A DNA stretch of 64,000 nucleotides from Mauremys mutica (taxonomy: Eukaryota > Chordata > Testudines > Geoemydidae): positions 60,156,948 through 60,220,947 of the forward strand of contig NC_059082.1 of assembly GCF_020497125.1 (NCBI RefSeq). The letters are read 5' to 3'. The position numbers were made by a program, and so were the translations under genes. Below are positions 1-9,479 of the stretch, one piece after another. Position 1 is the first letter of the stretch. Every line of letters starts with the position of its first letter. The notes under the pieces are model-generated. The model was not told where the DNA came from. It worked only from the letters and a program-made list of their open reading frames with translations, and made no database searches.

Positions 1-223
1 TGTTCACAAGGTGCTCCTCAATATACGGAGGAATCAAGTGGTGGTAATATTGATAGCCCCAGCCTGGCCCCGCCAACACTGGTACACATTGCTCCTGGAC
101 ATGTCAGTGGAAGCCCTAGTCACTTTGCCACTCTTCCATGACTTGATAACTCAGGATCATGGTTGCCTTCAGCACCTGAAACTCGAGTCATTGCACCTCA
201 CGGTGTGGAAGCTCCATGGCTAA
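1..223 (+). pseudogene. DIRS retrotransposon, C-terminal end of RT/RNase H frame (cut by window edge)
   Basis: The frame ending at 223 carries a stretch reading VVVILIAPAWPRQHWY, the pattern that closes the RNase H part of DIRS-group polyproteins (I/V-L-x-A-P-x-W-P-R). In the family this polyprotein copies the element RNA into DNA; only its tail lies in the window. The next frame (recombinase) starts inside it at about 163, and such overlapping frames are typical of DIRS elements. Seen: motif and overlap. Family knowledge: order RT, RNase H, tyrosine recombinase. Inferred: the rest of the element lies upstream of base 1. The copy is not functional, because the downstream recombinase is broken. 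Confidence 0.6.
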
Positions 224-1229
224 ACCCGGTGGAGCTTTCCCGCTTGGACCAGGTTAGACAAGTCCTCTTTGGCAGTAGGGAACCCACCAGGGCTACCTAC
301 CTTGCCAAGTGGAAGAGATTCTTGATCTGGTTGGCACAGCATCGTTCGTCCCCGACGCTCGCCTCTATTCCACTCATATTGGACTACCTGCTCAATCTCA
401 AGCAGCAGGTATTGTTCATGTCATCAATAAGGGTTCACTTGGCCACCATCTGTCTTCCATCCAGGCTAAGAAGGCCGGTCGCACTTCACCAACCCTACGG
501 TCAGCTGTTACCTCAGAGGTCTCAACAGGCTATATCCACAAGTTCGACAGCTGGTCCCGGCCTGGGACCTCAACCTGGTCCTTTCCAGATTCATGGGACT
601 GCCCTTTGAACCACTGGCAACATGCTCCCTGCTTTACCTCTCAAATAGGGTCGCATTTCTGGTAGCAATAACCTCAGCCAGGAGGGTGTCTGAGCTCAAG
701 GTCCTAACATCAGAGCCTTCTTACATAGTGTTCTGTAAGGACAAGGTTCAGCTCAGGCCACACCTGGCTTTTCTCCCAAAGGTTGACTTCCATTTCCACA
801 TGAACCAGGACACCTTCCTCCCAGTGTTCTGTCCTAAGCCACACTCAGAGCAGAGGCTTCACTCGTTGGATGTCCACAGAGTGTTAGCCTATTACATCGA
901 GAGAACAAGGCCATTCTGAAAGTCCCTGAAACTTTTCGTGGCTGTGGCAGAGATGATGAAGGGTCTTCCAGTGTCCTCTCAATGAATTTTGTCATGGATC
1001 ATGCCCTGTATCCAAGAGTGTTATGAACTGGCAGAGTTGCCTGCCCCTCCACTCACTGCGCACTCCACCGGAGTGCAGGCTTCTTCAGCAGTGTTCCTGG
1101 CACACGTTCCCCACCCCACAGGAAACATGCAGAGCGGCGACATGGTCCTCCATACATACTTTTACCGCACGTTATGTAATTACCCAACAGGCCAGAGACG
1201 ATGCGGTCTTTGGTAGAGCATTGCATTAA
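163..1229 (+). pseudogene. DIRS tyrosine recombinase, frameshifted remnant
   Basis: DIRS elements integrate with a tyrosine recombinase instead of a DDE integrase. The N-terminal core-binding part is seen in the frame from 163 (LFGSREPTRATYLAKWKRF, then a helix rich in leucine near IPLILDYLLNL). The catalytic part continues in another frame at 593-919, with the box I arginine in ITSARRVSEL. A stop after the ERTRPF stretch and further frame changes lead to the box II region at about 1050-1075. There the expected H-x-x-R reads HSTG, so the second catalytic arginine is lost. The tail with the candidate nucleophile tyrosine (FTARYVITQQARDDA) is in yet another frame ending at 1229. At least three frame breaks plus the R-to-G change make this a dead copy. 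Family assignment is firm at the level of DIRS/Ngaro-type recombinase; the subfamily is not determined. Confidence 0.8.
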
Positions 1230-1290
1230 TCAGTGGACAACTCCAACCTCCCTTTCCCCTCTCCTGAACTTAGGCTTGGGAGTCACCTGA

Positions 1291-1640
1291 TTGGAATGGA
1301 CATGAACAAGCACTCGAAGAAGAAAAAACGGTTACTCACCTTCTCGTAATTGTTCTTTGAGATGTGTTGTTCATGTCCATTCCAATACCCAGCCTCCTGC
1401 CCCACTGTCAGAGCAGCTGGCAAGAAGGAACTGAAGGGGGATCGGGTTGGCAGGGCACTATATTGAACGTCATGAAGGCACGACTTCAGGGGATGCCCAG
1501 GCTGACCCTGCGGATACTGCTGGGGAAAAATCTTCCGGCTGTCATGCACATGGTGTGTACACACCTGATTGCAATGGACATGAACAACACATCTCGAAGA
1601 ACAACAGTTACAAGAAGGTGAGTAACCGTTTTTTGTGGAT
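1291..1640 (+). repeat. DIRS-type inverted terminal sequences
   Basis: Three related segments follow the recombinase. 1291-1319 (starting TTGGAATGGACATGAACA) is the inverted partner of 1349-1385, which ends GTTCATGTCCATTCCAA; together they form a stem-loop. 1571-1637 is a reverse complement of 1330-1380, apart from a three-base insertion and one or two changes. DIRS elements end in inverted repeats and an internal complementary region rather than in LTRs, so this is read as the 3' end of the element that starts before the window. The exact outer boundary, near 1640, is a guess. Seen: the inverted copies. Inferred: their role as terminal repeats. Confidence 0.6.
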
Positions 1641-3472
1641 ATAGCAGTCATCCTTCCTTTTACCTGCCATGGATCAAGAGTGGTTTTAAGAATAGTTTTT
1701 TGTCCTGAGTAAAATGTTTTGGATGGTATCTCACCATAGTCCTCAGTGGCAATGCAAATTGACCCTCACATGTAGCTTTGAACTTTCTGTACAATGACGC
1801 TTCAGGACTGAGCACATTGGGTGACATTTAAAAAGATAAGCTTCTGTCATCAGTGCAGATATTTTGCATTGTAAAGCCAGGGAAGCTGTAGCATTGTGAC
1901 TGTAGTTGTTGGTATTGGTGAACATTGTAGGGTGTTTCTTACTGCAAGGTCCTGCTGAAGCAGATATGAAAATCCAGATGGTCAACTAATGCCTGCAATG
2001 TGAGCAGAGAGGTTTGGAGAAAACATCATTTTAGAGGCCCTCCAAAAATGCTAAATCCAGCTCTGTGGTGCAGCAGGAAAGCAGAGCTGGAGAGAGTATA
2101 TGCCGCTCTTGCAATCTGGAGGATTAAGATCTTCCCAGGAGTTATAGTTCACATGCCACCCTTTCCTAAGGATCCACTGAGGAGTGGAGGAAGGACACCA
2201 GAATTACACCTTCTTTTCTCTATGGACCCTTAGGATTTGGATGCCTTTTTGGTGGGTGAAGTAAAGAGCAATTCACTGTCTGTCTGACTAGTTATCCATG
2301 TATTAAAATGTGCAGTTAGTGCTCAACTTAGACTCAACCAACCCTTAGCTGCTTGCCGAAACTCTCAAATAGTGCTTCCCTTCTAGCACATTTAAATCAG
2401 CTGAATCCTTGCTTTGGAAGCATTCAACAGGGAGTGCTAACTATTGGTGCATTTTGGCTGAGTGCTAACTAGCAGCTATCTGACTAGTTGATGCAGATTT
2501 TCTTGTTCGTATGGGTGACCTCAGAGTTCAGCTTAACTGATCCTTACCTTGTTTTCGTAGGTTAAGTCCTCCCCTTTCGTTACTTTATTCTTTAGGCTCA
2601 TTATTTAAAAATGTGATTACATTAAAATCTATACAAAACCCCAGGCTTACTTACACTGTTTGTTTTGATTTGTGGTTTTGCATTGGTGTAACTACATTGA
2701 TGTAGCTGCAATTTAGGCAAGTCACTGTTTAGATAGTGCATTTTTTACTTTATTATTTGCATGAATGAAGTTTGTTTGTATAGCTTCACCTGTGCAGAGA
2801 AAACTCCAGAATAGACAAGCCACCAGTGTGGAAAATAAACAAAAGCCAGTAAACTATATTTCCCCCCTTACATAGAGTATCTAAAGCATTGCCCAGACCC
2901 CTACATGAAGCATATTAACAATCTGACTAGACTTCTGGGAAGACATCTTGTTGTCAGTGTTAATTTAGAAACCGTTGACTGGCATTCAAATTTGGATTGT
3001 AGTGATTTTAATTTTTGAATGCTTTTATTAGCCTGCAGAGTTATAATCATAAATATTTTTTTCTGATTCTTCAAATGAAACAATCTGTTTATGCTGCAGA
3101 CATAAAAACACTTGACTTGCAATGCCCTGGGTGCGAGAGAAGGGAAAATGGTGGGAGGTGGTGTACTATCAACATTAAAAATAAGGAGTACAACATACAA
3201 GTCAATATGTGATGTTTAGGGGTATAGAGACACAGCTTCCTTGATAAACACCAACTCATCTTAGGGGTATAATTTATGCAGTAATTTATTGCACTGATGC
3301 AGATTTTTAAATTAGAATTAATTTTTAAAATCTCTTCCAACTAATAGAAAATACATAATTAAAGTCCTTCTAGACTGCCTTCATACTGGAAACAAAAAGG
3401 GCATTTTTATCCACTGCATGTTGTTTTAATGACTGGACCAAATCCTAAATTTCTATTCATTGACTTGAATGA
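1641..3472. other. No recognisable gene or repeat
   Basis: AT-rich unique-looking sequence. The short frames at 2000-2233, 2901-3200 and 3089-3340 have no recognisable motif and no splice or codon pattern that would support a gene. Nothing else was identified. Confidence 0.5.
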
Positions 3473-3571
3473 GTGAAATTCTCCCCTGTGCAGAGAGCCA
3501 GCGCAAGAGCTATAGCGCTTGAACTGGTGCAAAGCCCTTGTGTTGCCTCTCTGCACAGGAATGAATTTCAC
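3473..3571. repeat. Fold-back (hairpin) repeat, MITE-like
   Basis: Arms 3473-3497 and 3547-3571 are reverse complements at 22 of 25 positions (GTGAAATTC, three mismatches, CCTGTGCAGAGAG), around a 49-bp loop. The whole 99-bp unit resembles a dispersed amniote fold-back repeat. No clear target-site duplication was found, so the class is open. Confidence 0.6.
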
Positions 3572-3623
3572 CTAATGATAGTGGTCCGAGGATCATTGGA
3601 ATTGACAGAATGGATTAGTCCAC

Positions 3624-3636
3624 TGTCCTGTCTCTG
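3624..3636. repeat. Target-site duplication, left copy
   Basis: TGTCCTGTCTCTG is repeated exactly at 3849-3861 and flanks the palindromic insertion 3637-3848. A 13-bp duplication fits LINE-machinery (target-primed) insertion. Confidence 0.75.
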
Positions 3637-3848
3637 CAGCAAAGAATCCTGTGGCACCTTATAGACTAACAAACGTTTTGCAGCATGAGCTTTCGTGGGT
3701 GAATACCCACTTCTTCGGATGCAAGAAAGCATCCACCATATTCACCCACGAAAGCTCATGCTGCAAAACGTCTGTTAGTCTATAAGGTGCCACAGGATTC
3801 TTTGCTGCTTCTACAGAACCAGACTAACACGGCTACCCCTCTGATACT
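3637..3848. mobile_element. Head-to-head palindromic retroelement insertion (non-LTR type)
   Basis: The left arm (3637-3722) and right arm (about 3723-3812) are reverse complements over roughly 75 bp with about one mismatch in the core. The right arm continues as the full unit to CTCTGATACT, just before the duplication. The unit carries GTTAGTCT (3774-3781) and its complement AGACTAAC (3821-3828), plus a small hairpin GTGGGT/ACCCAC preceded by TTTC on the plus strand (3691-3710). It is an abundant chelonian-type interspersed repeat. The family name is not certain; SINE-like or Penelope-derived are both possible. The exact 13-bp duplications on both sides show that the two inverted copies arrived in one event. 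Confidence 0.7.
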
Positions 3849-3861
3849 TGTCCTGTCTCTG

Positions 3862-5013
3862 GCAGTAATAAGTATCAGATATTTCAGGGTATTGTGCAAG
3901 AAAACCTGCAATAGGCAGTTACGGATAATTGAGCCACAAGGAAGGTACTAATCCATTTGTTAGATGTTAGCTTACACCCACAAATATATCTCTTCCCAAA
4001 CTTTGTTTTGTTTTAAATATTTCCTTTTGTATCTTTGGATATTCTTATTATTCTTCAAATCTTTTCTTGAATTCCATTAAGCTCTTGTACTCTTATGACA
4101 ATGAACTCCAGAGACTACTACAGTTCCATGATTCCTACTAGTTTCTAATGCTAAGTCAGGAGGACTGGTACTGAATGTTGCCACCTGCTGAAGGCTCTCT
4201 GGATATCCTTAGGCAATTTGTATCCACATGATTCCCCAGTTCAGCACCGCTGTGTCTTCCCATTTTCTCTTGCAATATTGCCCATATCCCCTCACACAAG
4301 TTTCAGCAGTTTCTAATGGTTCAGCCAACTGTAAATCAAATAATGCTAAAATAAATCAGATCCCATCAACTTACAGATCTCCCAAAACATTTATCCTGGA
4401 TAGCTGAAAAAAGAAAATGAATAATAATTCTGCAGATATCCCAGGCTTGTTATGACATGTGACCTCTCCAGTTGCTGAGGATGTCTTGCAATTGTTGTGA
4501 TGTTCTATACTGATGATGTAGGGGTGATGCCTGCTCCCTAAATAATAGCCCACATGAACAATAAAACCTAAAACAGGGAACCCATTTTTATTAACAACTA
4601 AATCTTTAATCCCTATTTGCCCTCAGTTACTGTACCATTAACCGAAACACCATTTTATCTATCTCCTGTATCTCTCTAAATGTTTATTATTTATACGTCC
4701 CAGTCTATTTTCAAATACCCTGTTTCTTCTTCAGTTGTGTGTATTTAATTCCATTTTTGTGTGGATTTAGTTTTCATGGGAGGTTCTGGAGACCTGTATT
4801 GATTCACTGAGCAACGTGCATCACCCCCTGATGGGCCTCAACTGTGTTCTAGAGGGACTGCTTCTAGAGGTGTGTATGTGTGTTGTGGGGATGGGCGGCA
4901 GGGTCATGGGGCAAGGGTTCAGTCCCAGGCTCATTTATTCATTGTCCCATTAGTTAAGACTACTAGCAAGGACACCATTTGTGATGTGGACACCTCCTCA
5001 TTGGACACTACAT
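3862..5013. other. No recognisable gene
   Basis: AT-rich, with only short frames. No repeat family was recognised with confidence. Confidence 0.45.
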
Positions 5014-5016
5014 TGA

Positions 5017-5296
5017 GGGCATGGCTACACTAGACAGTTCACAGGGGCACAGCTGCACCAATGCAGCTGTGCTGCTGTAAGCTCTGTAATGTAGCTGCTC
5101 TAAGCCACGGGGAGAGAGCTCTCCCATAGGCTTAACTACTCCAGCCTACCAGCAATGGTAGCTACGTCGGCGGGAGAAACTCTCCTGCCAACACAGCACT
5201 GTCCACAATGGTGTAACTTACACTGCTCAGGGGGGGAATTTATTCATAATACAAGTGACATGTTATGCTGACATAAACTGTAGGGTAGACATCGCC
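5017..5296. mobile_element. Harbinger-type MITE, 280 bp
   Basis: The ends are imperfect inverted repeats: left GGGCATGGCTACACTAGACAGTT, right (complement) GGCGATGTCTACCCTACAGTTT. TGA at 5014-5016 and at 5297-5299 is the 3-bp target duplication expected for PIF/Harbinger. There is no coding capacity. It would have been moved in trans by a transposase like the one at 40743-41249. Confidence 0.7.
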
Positions 5297-5299
5297 TGA

Positions 5300-5810
5300 G
5301 ACTAGCAAATTTTAGTCACCACTGAAACCTGGGCTGTATTTGAGCTGTCAACCTAAAGATGAAAGACACAAAGTCTCATAACAAAATCCTTGAGCTGTCC
5401 TATCCTCCTGGCTTAGTTATTTCTAACGAACTCTGTAGCATCTGTCTGTCTTTTAAAGATTCTATACTTTGTTTGTGAAAAATCTCCTAATTTTCACACT
5501 AATAAATGGAGAAAATGGAAATCATTTCTCCCAGCTATCAATACTAGTCTCCTTGATAGTTGATTTGGTGGCACCAAAACCAACTTTAGCTAGGCATGAG
5601 TGATCAAATCTCATTTTAAAATCTCAAATTATCTGGGCACTGGAGCAACGAAGGCCCAGACGAGGATGCAGGCTTATTTGTCTGGAAAGAAAAGAGACTA
5701 AAGGAGTTTTGCCTGAATGAGGACTGGCCCCAAAGAATCTGTTTCCTGATCAACCCAGGGCAAAATTCTTCGGTGGTATAAATCAGTGTCACTCCATTGA
5801 AGCCATGCGC
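5300..5810. other. No gene; short old repeat fragment near the end
   Basis: Mostly unassigned. About 5770-5806 (GGTGGTATAAATCAGTGTC, ACTCCATTGAAG) resembles a short fragment of an old amniote repeat; this is weak evidence. Confidence 0.35.
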
Positions 5811-5899
5811 AATAGAATAATAGAATATCAGGGTTGGGAGGGACCTCAGAAGGTAATCTAGTCCAACCCCCTGCTCAAAACAGGACCAATCCCCAACTA

Positions 5900-6785
5900 A
5901 ATCATCCCAGCCAGGGCTTTGTCAAGCCTGACCTTAAAAACCGTTAAGGAAGGAGATTCCACCACTTCCCTAGGTAACCCATTCACCACCCTCCTAGTGA
6001 AAAAGTTTTTCCTAATATCCAACCTAAACCTCCCCCACTGCAACTTGAGACCATTACTCGTTGTTCTGTCATCTGGTACCACTGAGAACAGTCTAGATCC
6101 ATCGTCTTTGGAACCCTCTTTCAGGTAGTTGAAAGCAGCTATCAAATCCCCCCTCATTCTTCTCTTCTGCAGACTAAACAGTCCCAATTCTCTCAGCCTC
6201 TTCTCATAAGTCATGTGCTCCAGCTCCCTAATCATTTTTGTTGCCCTCCACTGGATGTTTTCCAATTTTTCCACATCCTTCTTGTAGTGTGGGGCCCAAA
6301 ACTGGACACAGTAGTCCAGATGAGGCCTCATCAATGTTGAATAGAGGGGATTGATCACATCCTTCAATCTGCTGGCAATGCTCCTACTTATACAGCCCAA
6401 AATACCGTTAGCCTTCTTGGCAACAAGGGCACACTGTCCACTCATATCCAGCTTCTCGTCTACTGTAACCCATAGGTCTTTTTCTGCAGAACTGCTGCCT
6501 AGCCATTCGGTCCCTAGTCTGTAGCAGTGCATGGGATTCTTCCATCCTAAGTGCAGATCTCTGCACTTGTCCTTGTTGAATCTCATCAGATTTCTTTTGG
6601 CCCAATCCTCTAATTTCTCTAAGTCCCTCTGTATCCTATCCCTACCCTTCAGCGTATCTACCACTCCTCCCAATTTAGTGTCATCTGCAAACTTGCTGAG
6701 GGTGCAGTCCACGCCGTCCTCCAGATCATTAATGAAGATATTGAACAAAACCGGCCCCAGGACCAACCCTTGGGGCACTCCACTT
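5900..6785 (-). pseudogene. CR1 reverse transcriptase, palm to C-terminus
   Basis: The minus-strand frame contains [12 protein letters not shown] (motif B region) and the catalytic FADD at 6680-6691, followed by the thumb and the long CR1 C-terminal region ([29 protein letters not shown]). In the family this domain copies element RNA at a nicked target. The frame is open from the interruption to its stop near 5897. The first 36 or so codons of the apparent open frame are LTR sequence, not CR1. The N-terminal RT part with motif A is on the other side of the insertion (8480-8858). The gene is split and carries deletions, so it is a pseudogene. A small deletion in RVVNGLP (usual RVVxxWNxLP) is visible. 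Confidence 0.85.
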
Positions 6786-6790
6786 GATAT
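6786..6790. repeat. 5-bp target-site duplication of the LTR, left copy
   Basis: GATAT here and at 8476-8480 bracket the LTR exactly. Confidence 0.8.
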
Positions 6791-8475
6791 TGTCCCTGCC
6801 CGCAGGTATATGGGATCTTGGGGAGCAATTACCACACAGGTGGGGTGCAAAATAAACTTTATTAAGCAAATGCAAAAACAGGGAAAATTCAATAGTGAGG
6901 GGTATGGGGGTTGTTAAGGTAGACAATTGGGGAGGGGTTTCTTTTTGGTGAACAGTAAGGGGGTTTCAATAGTGGGGTACAACACAGTAGGATACAATAC
7001 AGTGGGTAATCAGTTAACACTGAGGTATAAATGTAACAGGTAGCTAGCGATTTCTATGTAAAAAGGTGTGTCACAGCAGCATATAACCAACTAACAGTTA
7101 TGGATAAAATGTGTTAAATAACAAACAATTTTAGGTAAAAATGTGTCACAGTGGGTAGATGTAGAATGTGAGGGGTATCAGAGAGGAAGAAAGTAACCAA
7201 TGGGGTTTTATGCTAGAGATTTAATTTAGTGAGACAGAACAAACAGGCTGCAAGCTTAAGCAGCAGAGAGAGTGTAACAAGGTAGAAAGACACAGAGAAG
7301 CTGGGGGGGGGGGTTGCAGTGGGAAGACAGACAATTACAATTATACAGAACACAGCAAAATCTTATCTCTGAGCTAACTTAACCAAGACTACACAAATTA
7401 AAACACAATGCAACAATTCTCTAAGCCTAACTTACAAAGTATAATGCTAAACTTAACTTCATGGGTGTACCTTATGCTAAGGATAGTTCTAGAGGGCTGA
7501 GTGGTGTGTGTCCAGGACACAGCTCCAAAGAGGAGGGGGTGACAGCAGCAGTGGGGTGGTTGCAAGCAGGCTTATTTCTAGCAGCAAAGACACTGCAGAA
7601 CTAGAAACAGATTACAGATACAGACCAAGGAGTTAGCTTGGGTCTGTCTGTTGGGGAAACAGAACCAGCAGCCAGGACAAAGGGGGGGTAGTGGTAAGAG
7701 AGGTTTTAAGACACAGACCAAGGTTTAGCTTGAGTCTGTGTGCTGGGGAGACAGAGCCAGCAGCTAAAATAATAAAATAAAAGTATAGAAAGTTTCACAG
7801 AGGGATTCTTACCATCCCACAAGGCAGCAGCAGCAGGGGCAGAAGCAGGCACAGCAGCAGCAGCATCAGAGGATGCAGAGAGGGCTCAATTCATTCACAA
7901 TAATCAGGAGATCTCCAGGCAAAATTCGTTGTTCGTGGGGGGGGGGTTCAAAAACGGGGGTACGCTCAAAAATAAAACGAGAGCGGAGAAAGGACCCCCA
8001 GAACCCCTGGTTGATCAGACCAGGCAGCAATGCAAGAACCTTTCTGAAGTCTGTTCAAAAAATGTCTGTTTTTAAAGGCAAACCCTGGCAGCTTCCCGCC
8101 AGTAACTCTGATTGGTTCCCCTTCTCACAGAGAGGAGAGCAGGCAGGGAAAAACTGCAGGTAGCCACAGAGGCATGTTTGGACTAGCCCTGAGCCCAGAG
8201 GTATGACTCATGCCCAGGATCTTAAAAACACAATAGGTCTTGCAGCTCTGGACAGTGGCCACCCTACACCAAGCCCAGGTTTTAACAAGGTGATAACAGG
8301 ACTAACCCTTTGAACAGGGCAGTGGTCCCACTTAGCATAAATGGCCCTCCCTTTGAGAAGGGCAGAGGCCCTGGTAAACAACTTAACAGCCAGGGAGGGG
8401 CGGCCACAGGAGGAAAACAAGAACAAAATGGAGTAAGGGGACAGCTGTAAGAACAAAATGGAGCTGTAACAGACA
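6791..8475 (-). mobile_element. Solo LTR, 1685 bp, inserted in CR1
   Basis: On the plus strand the insertion begins TGTCCCTGCC and ends AACAGACA, so it has the TG...CA termini of an LTR, and it is bracketed by GATAT duplications. Orientation is minus, because a polyadenylation signal read on the minus strand (complement of TTTATT, 6858-6863) lies close to the 6791 end, followed by a short U5-like tail. No gag, pol or env frame is present, so this is a solo LTR left by recombination between two LTRs. The length is long for an LTR. A 5-bp duplication fits several retroviral or Gypsy lineages; the lineage is undetermined. The G-run at 7302-7311 and the purine tracts inside are part of U3. Confidence 0.75.
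6858..6863 (-). terminator. LTR polyadenylation signal
   Basis: AATAAA on the minus strand, about 70 bp before the CA end of the solo LTR: a normal R/U5 spacing. Confidence 0.6.
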
Positions 8476-9475
8476 GATATCAGCTGCCAACTAGACATGG
8501 AGCCATTAATCACGACCCGTTGAGCCTGACGATCTAGCCAGCTTTCTATCCACCTTATAGTCCATTCATCCAGCCCATACTTCTTTAACTTGTTGGCAAG
8601 AATACTGTGGGAGACCATATCAAAAGCTTTGCTAAAGTCAAGGAATAACACATCCGCTGCTTTCCCCTCATCCACAGAGCCAGTTATCTCAATTAGGTTA
8701 GTCAGGCATGACTTGCCCTTGGTGAATCCATGCTGACTGTTCCTAATCACTTTCCTCTCCTCTAAGTGCTTCAGAACTGATTCCTTGAGGACCTGCTCCA
8801 TGATTTTTCCAGGGACTGAGGTGAGGCTGACTGGCCTGTAGTTCCATGGATCCTCCATCTTTTCTTCCTACATTAGCCTTTTTCTAGTCATCCGGGACCT
8901 CCCCCTATCACCTTGAATTTTCAAAGATAATGGCCAATGGCTCTGCAATCACATCTGCCAATTCCTTTAGCACCCTCGGATGCAGCGCATCCTGCCCCAT
9001 GGACTTGTGCTGGTCCAGCTTTTCGAAATAGTCCTGAACCACTTCTTCCTCCACAGAGGGCTGGTCACCTCCTCCCCATTCCGGGCTGCCCAGTGCAGTA
9101 GTCTGGGAGCTGACCTTGTTCGTGAAGACAGAGGCAAAAAAAGCATTGAGTACATTATCTTTTTCCACATCCTCTGTCACTAGGTTGCCTCCCTCATTCA
9201 GTAAGGAGCCCACACTTTCCTTGACTTTTTTCTTGTTGCTAACATACCTGAAGAAACCCTTCTTGTTACTCTTAACATCTCTTGCTAGCTGCAACTCCAA
9301 GTGTGATTTGGCCTTCCTGATTTCACTCCTGCATGCCTTTTATACTCCTCCCTGGTCATTTGTCCAGTCTTCCACTTCTTGTTAGCTTCTTTTTTGTGTT
9401 TAAGATCAGCAAGGATTTCACTGTTAAGCCAAGCTGGTTGCCTGCCATATTTACTATTCTTTCTATGCAATAGAT
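8476..9475 (-). mobile_element. CR1 LINE, 5' part of the interrupted copy
   Basis: Continues the copy at 5811-6790. On the minus strand it encodes the pre-RT linker and the N-terminal RT. 8908-9300 includes RYVSNKKKVKESVG and an LDQHKSMGQDALHPRVLKEL stretch typical of CR1. 8480-8858 includes the YRPVSLTS block and motif [13 protein letters not shown], with the first catalytic aspartate. A deletion and frame break lie between 8858 and 8908. The copy ends near 9475 by 5' truncation. Confidence 0.88.
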
Positions 9476-9479
9476 ACTA

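Larger units (their letters stand above)
5811..6790 (-). mobile_element. CR1 LINE, 3' half (continues at 8476-9475)
   Basis: The CR1 3' end lies at about 5811 (degenerate AATAGAATAATAGAAT tail), followed inward by a reverse-transcriptase frame read on the minus strand. At 6790 the element is interrupted by a solo LTR and resumes at 8476 after a repeated GATAT. The two parts join in the middle of the RT domain, so they are one insertion. The 5' end is truncated near 9475, as is normal for CR1. Confidence 0.9.

Noticed and set aside
2000..2233. Short frame adjacent to TATG-rich sequence as a small gene
   Set aside because: 77 codons, no motif, no context.
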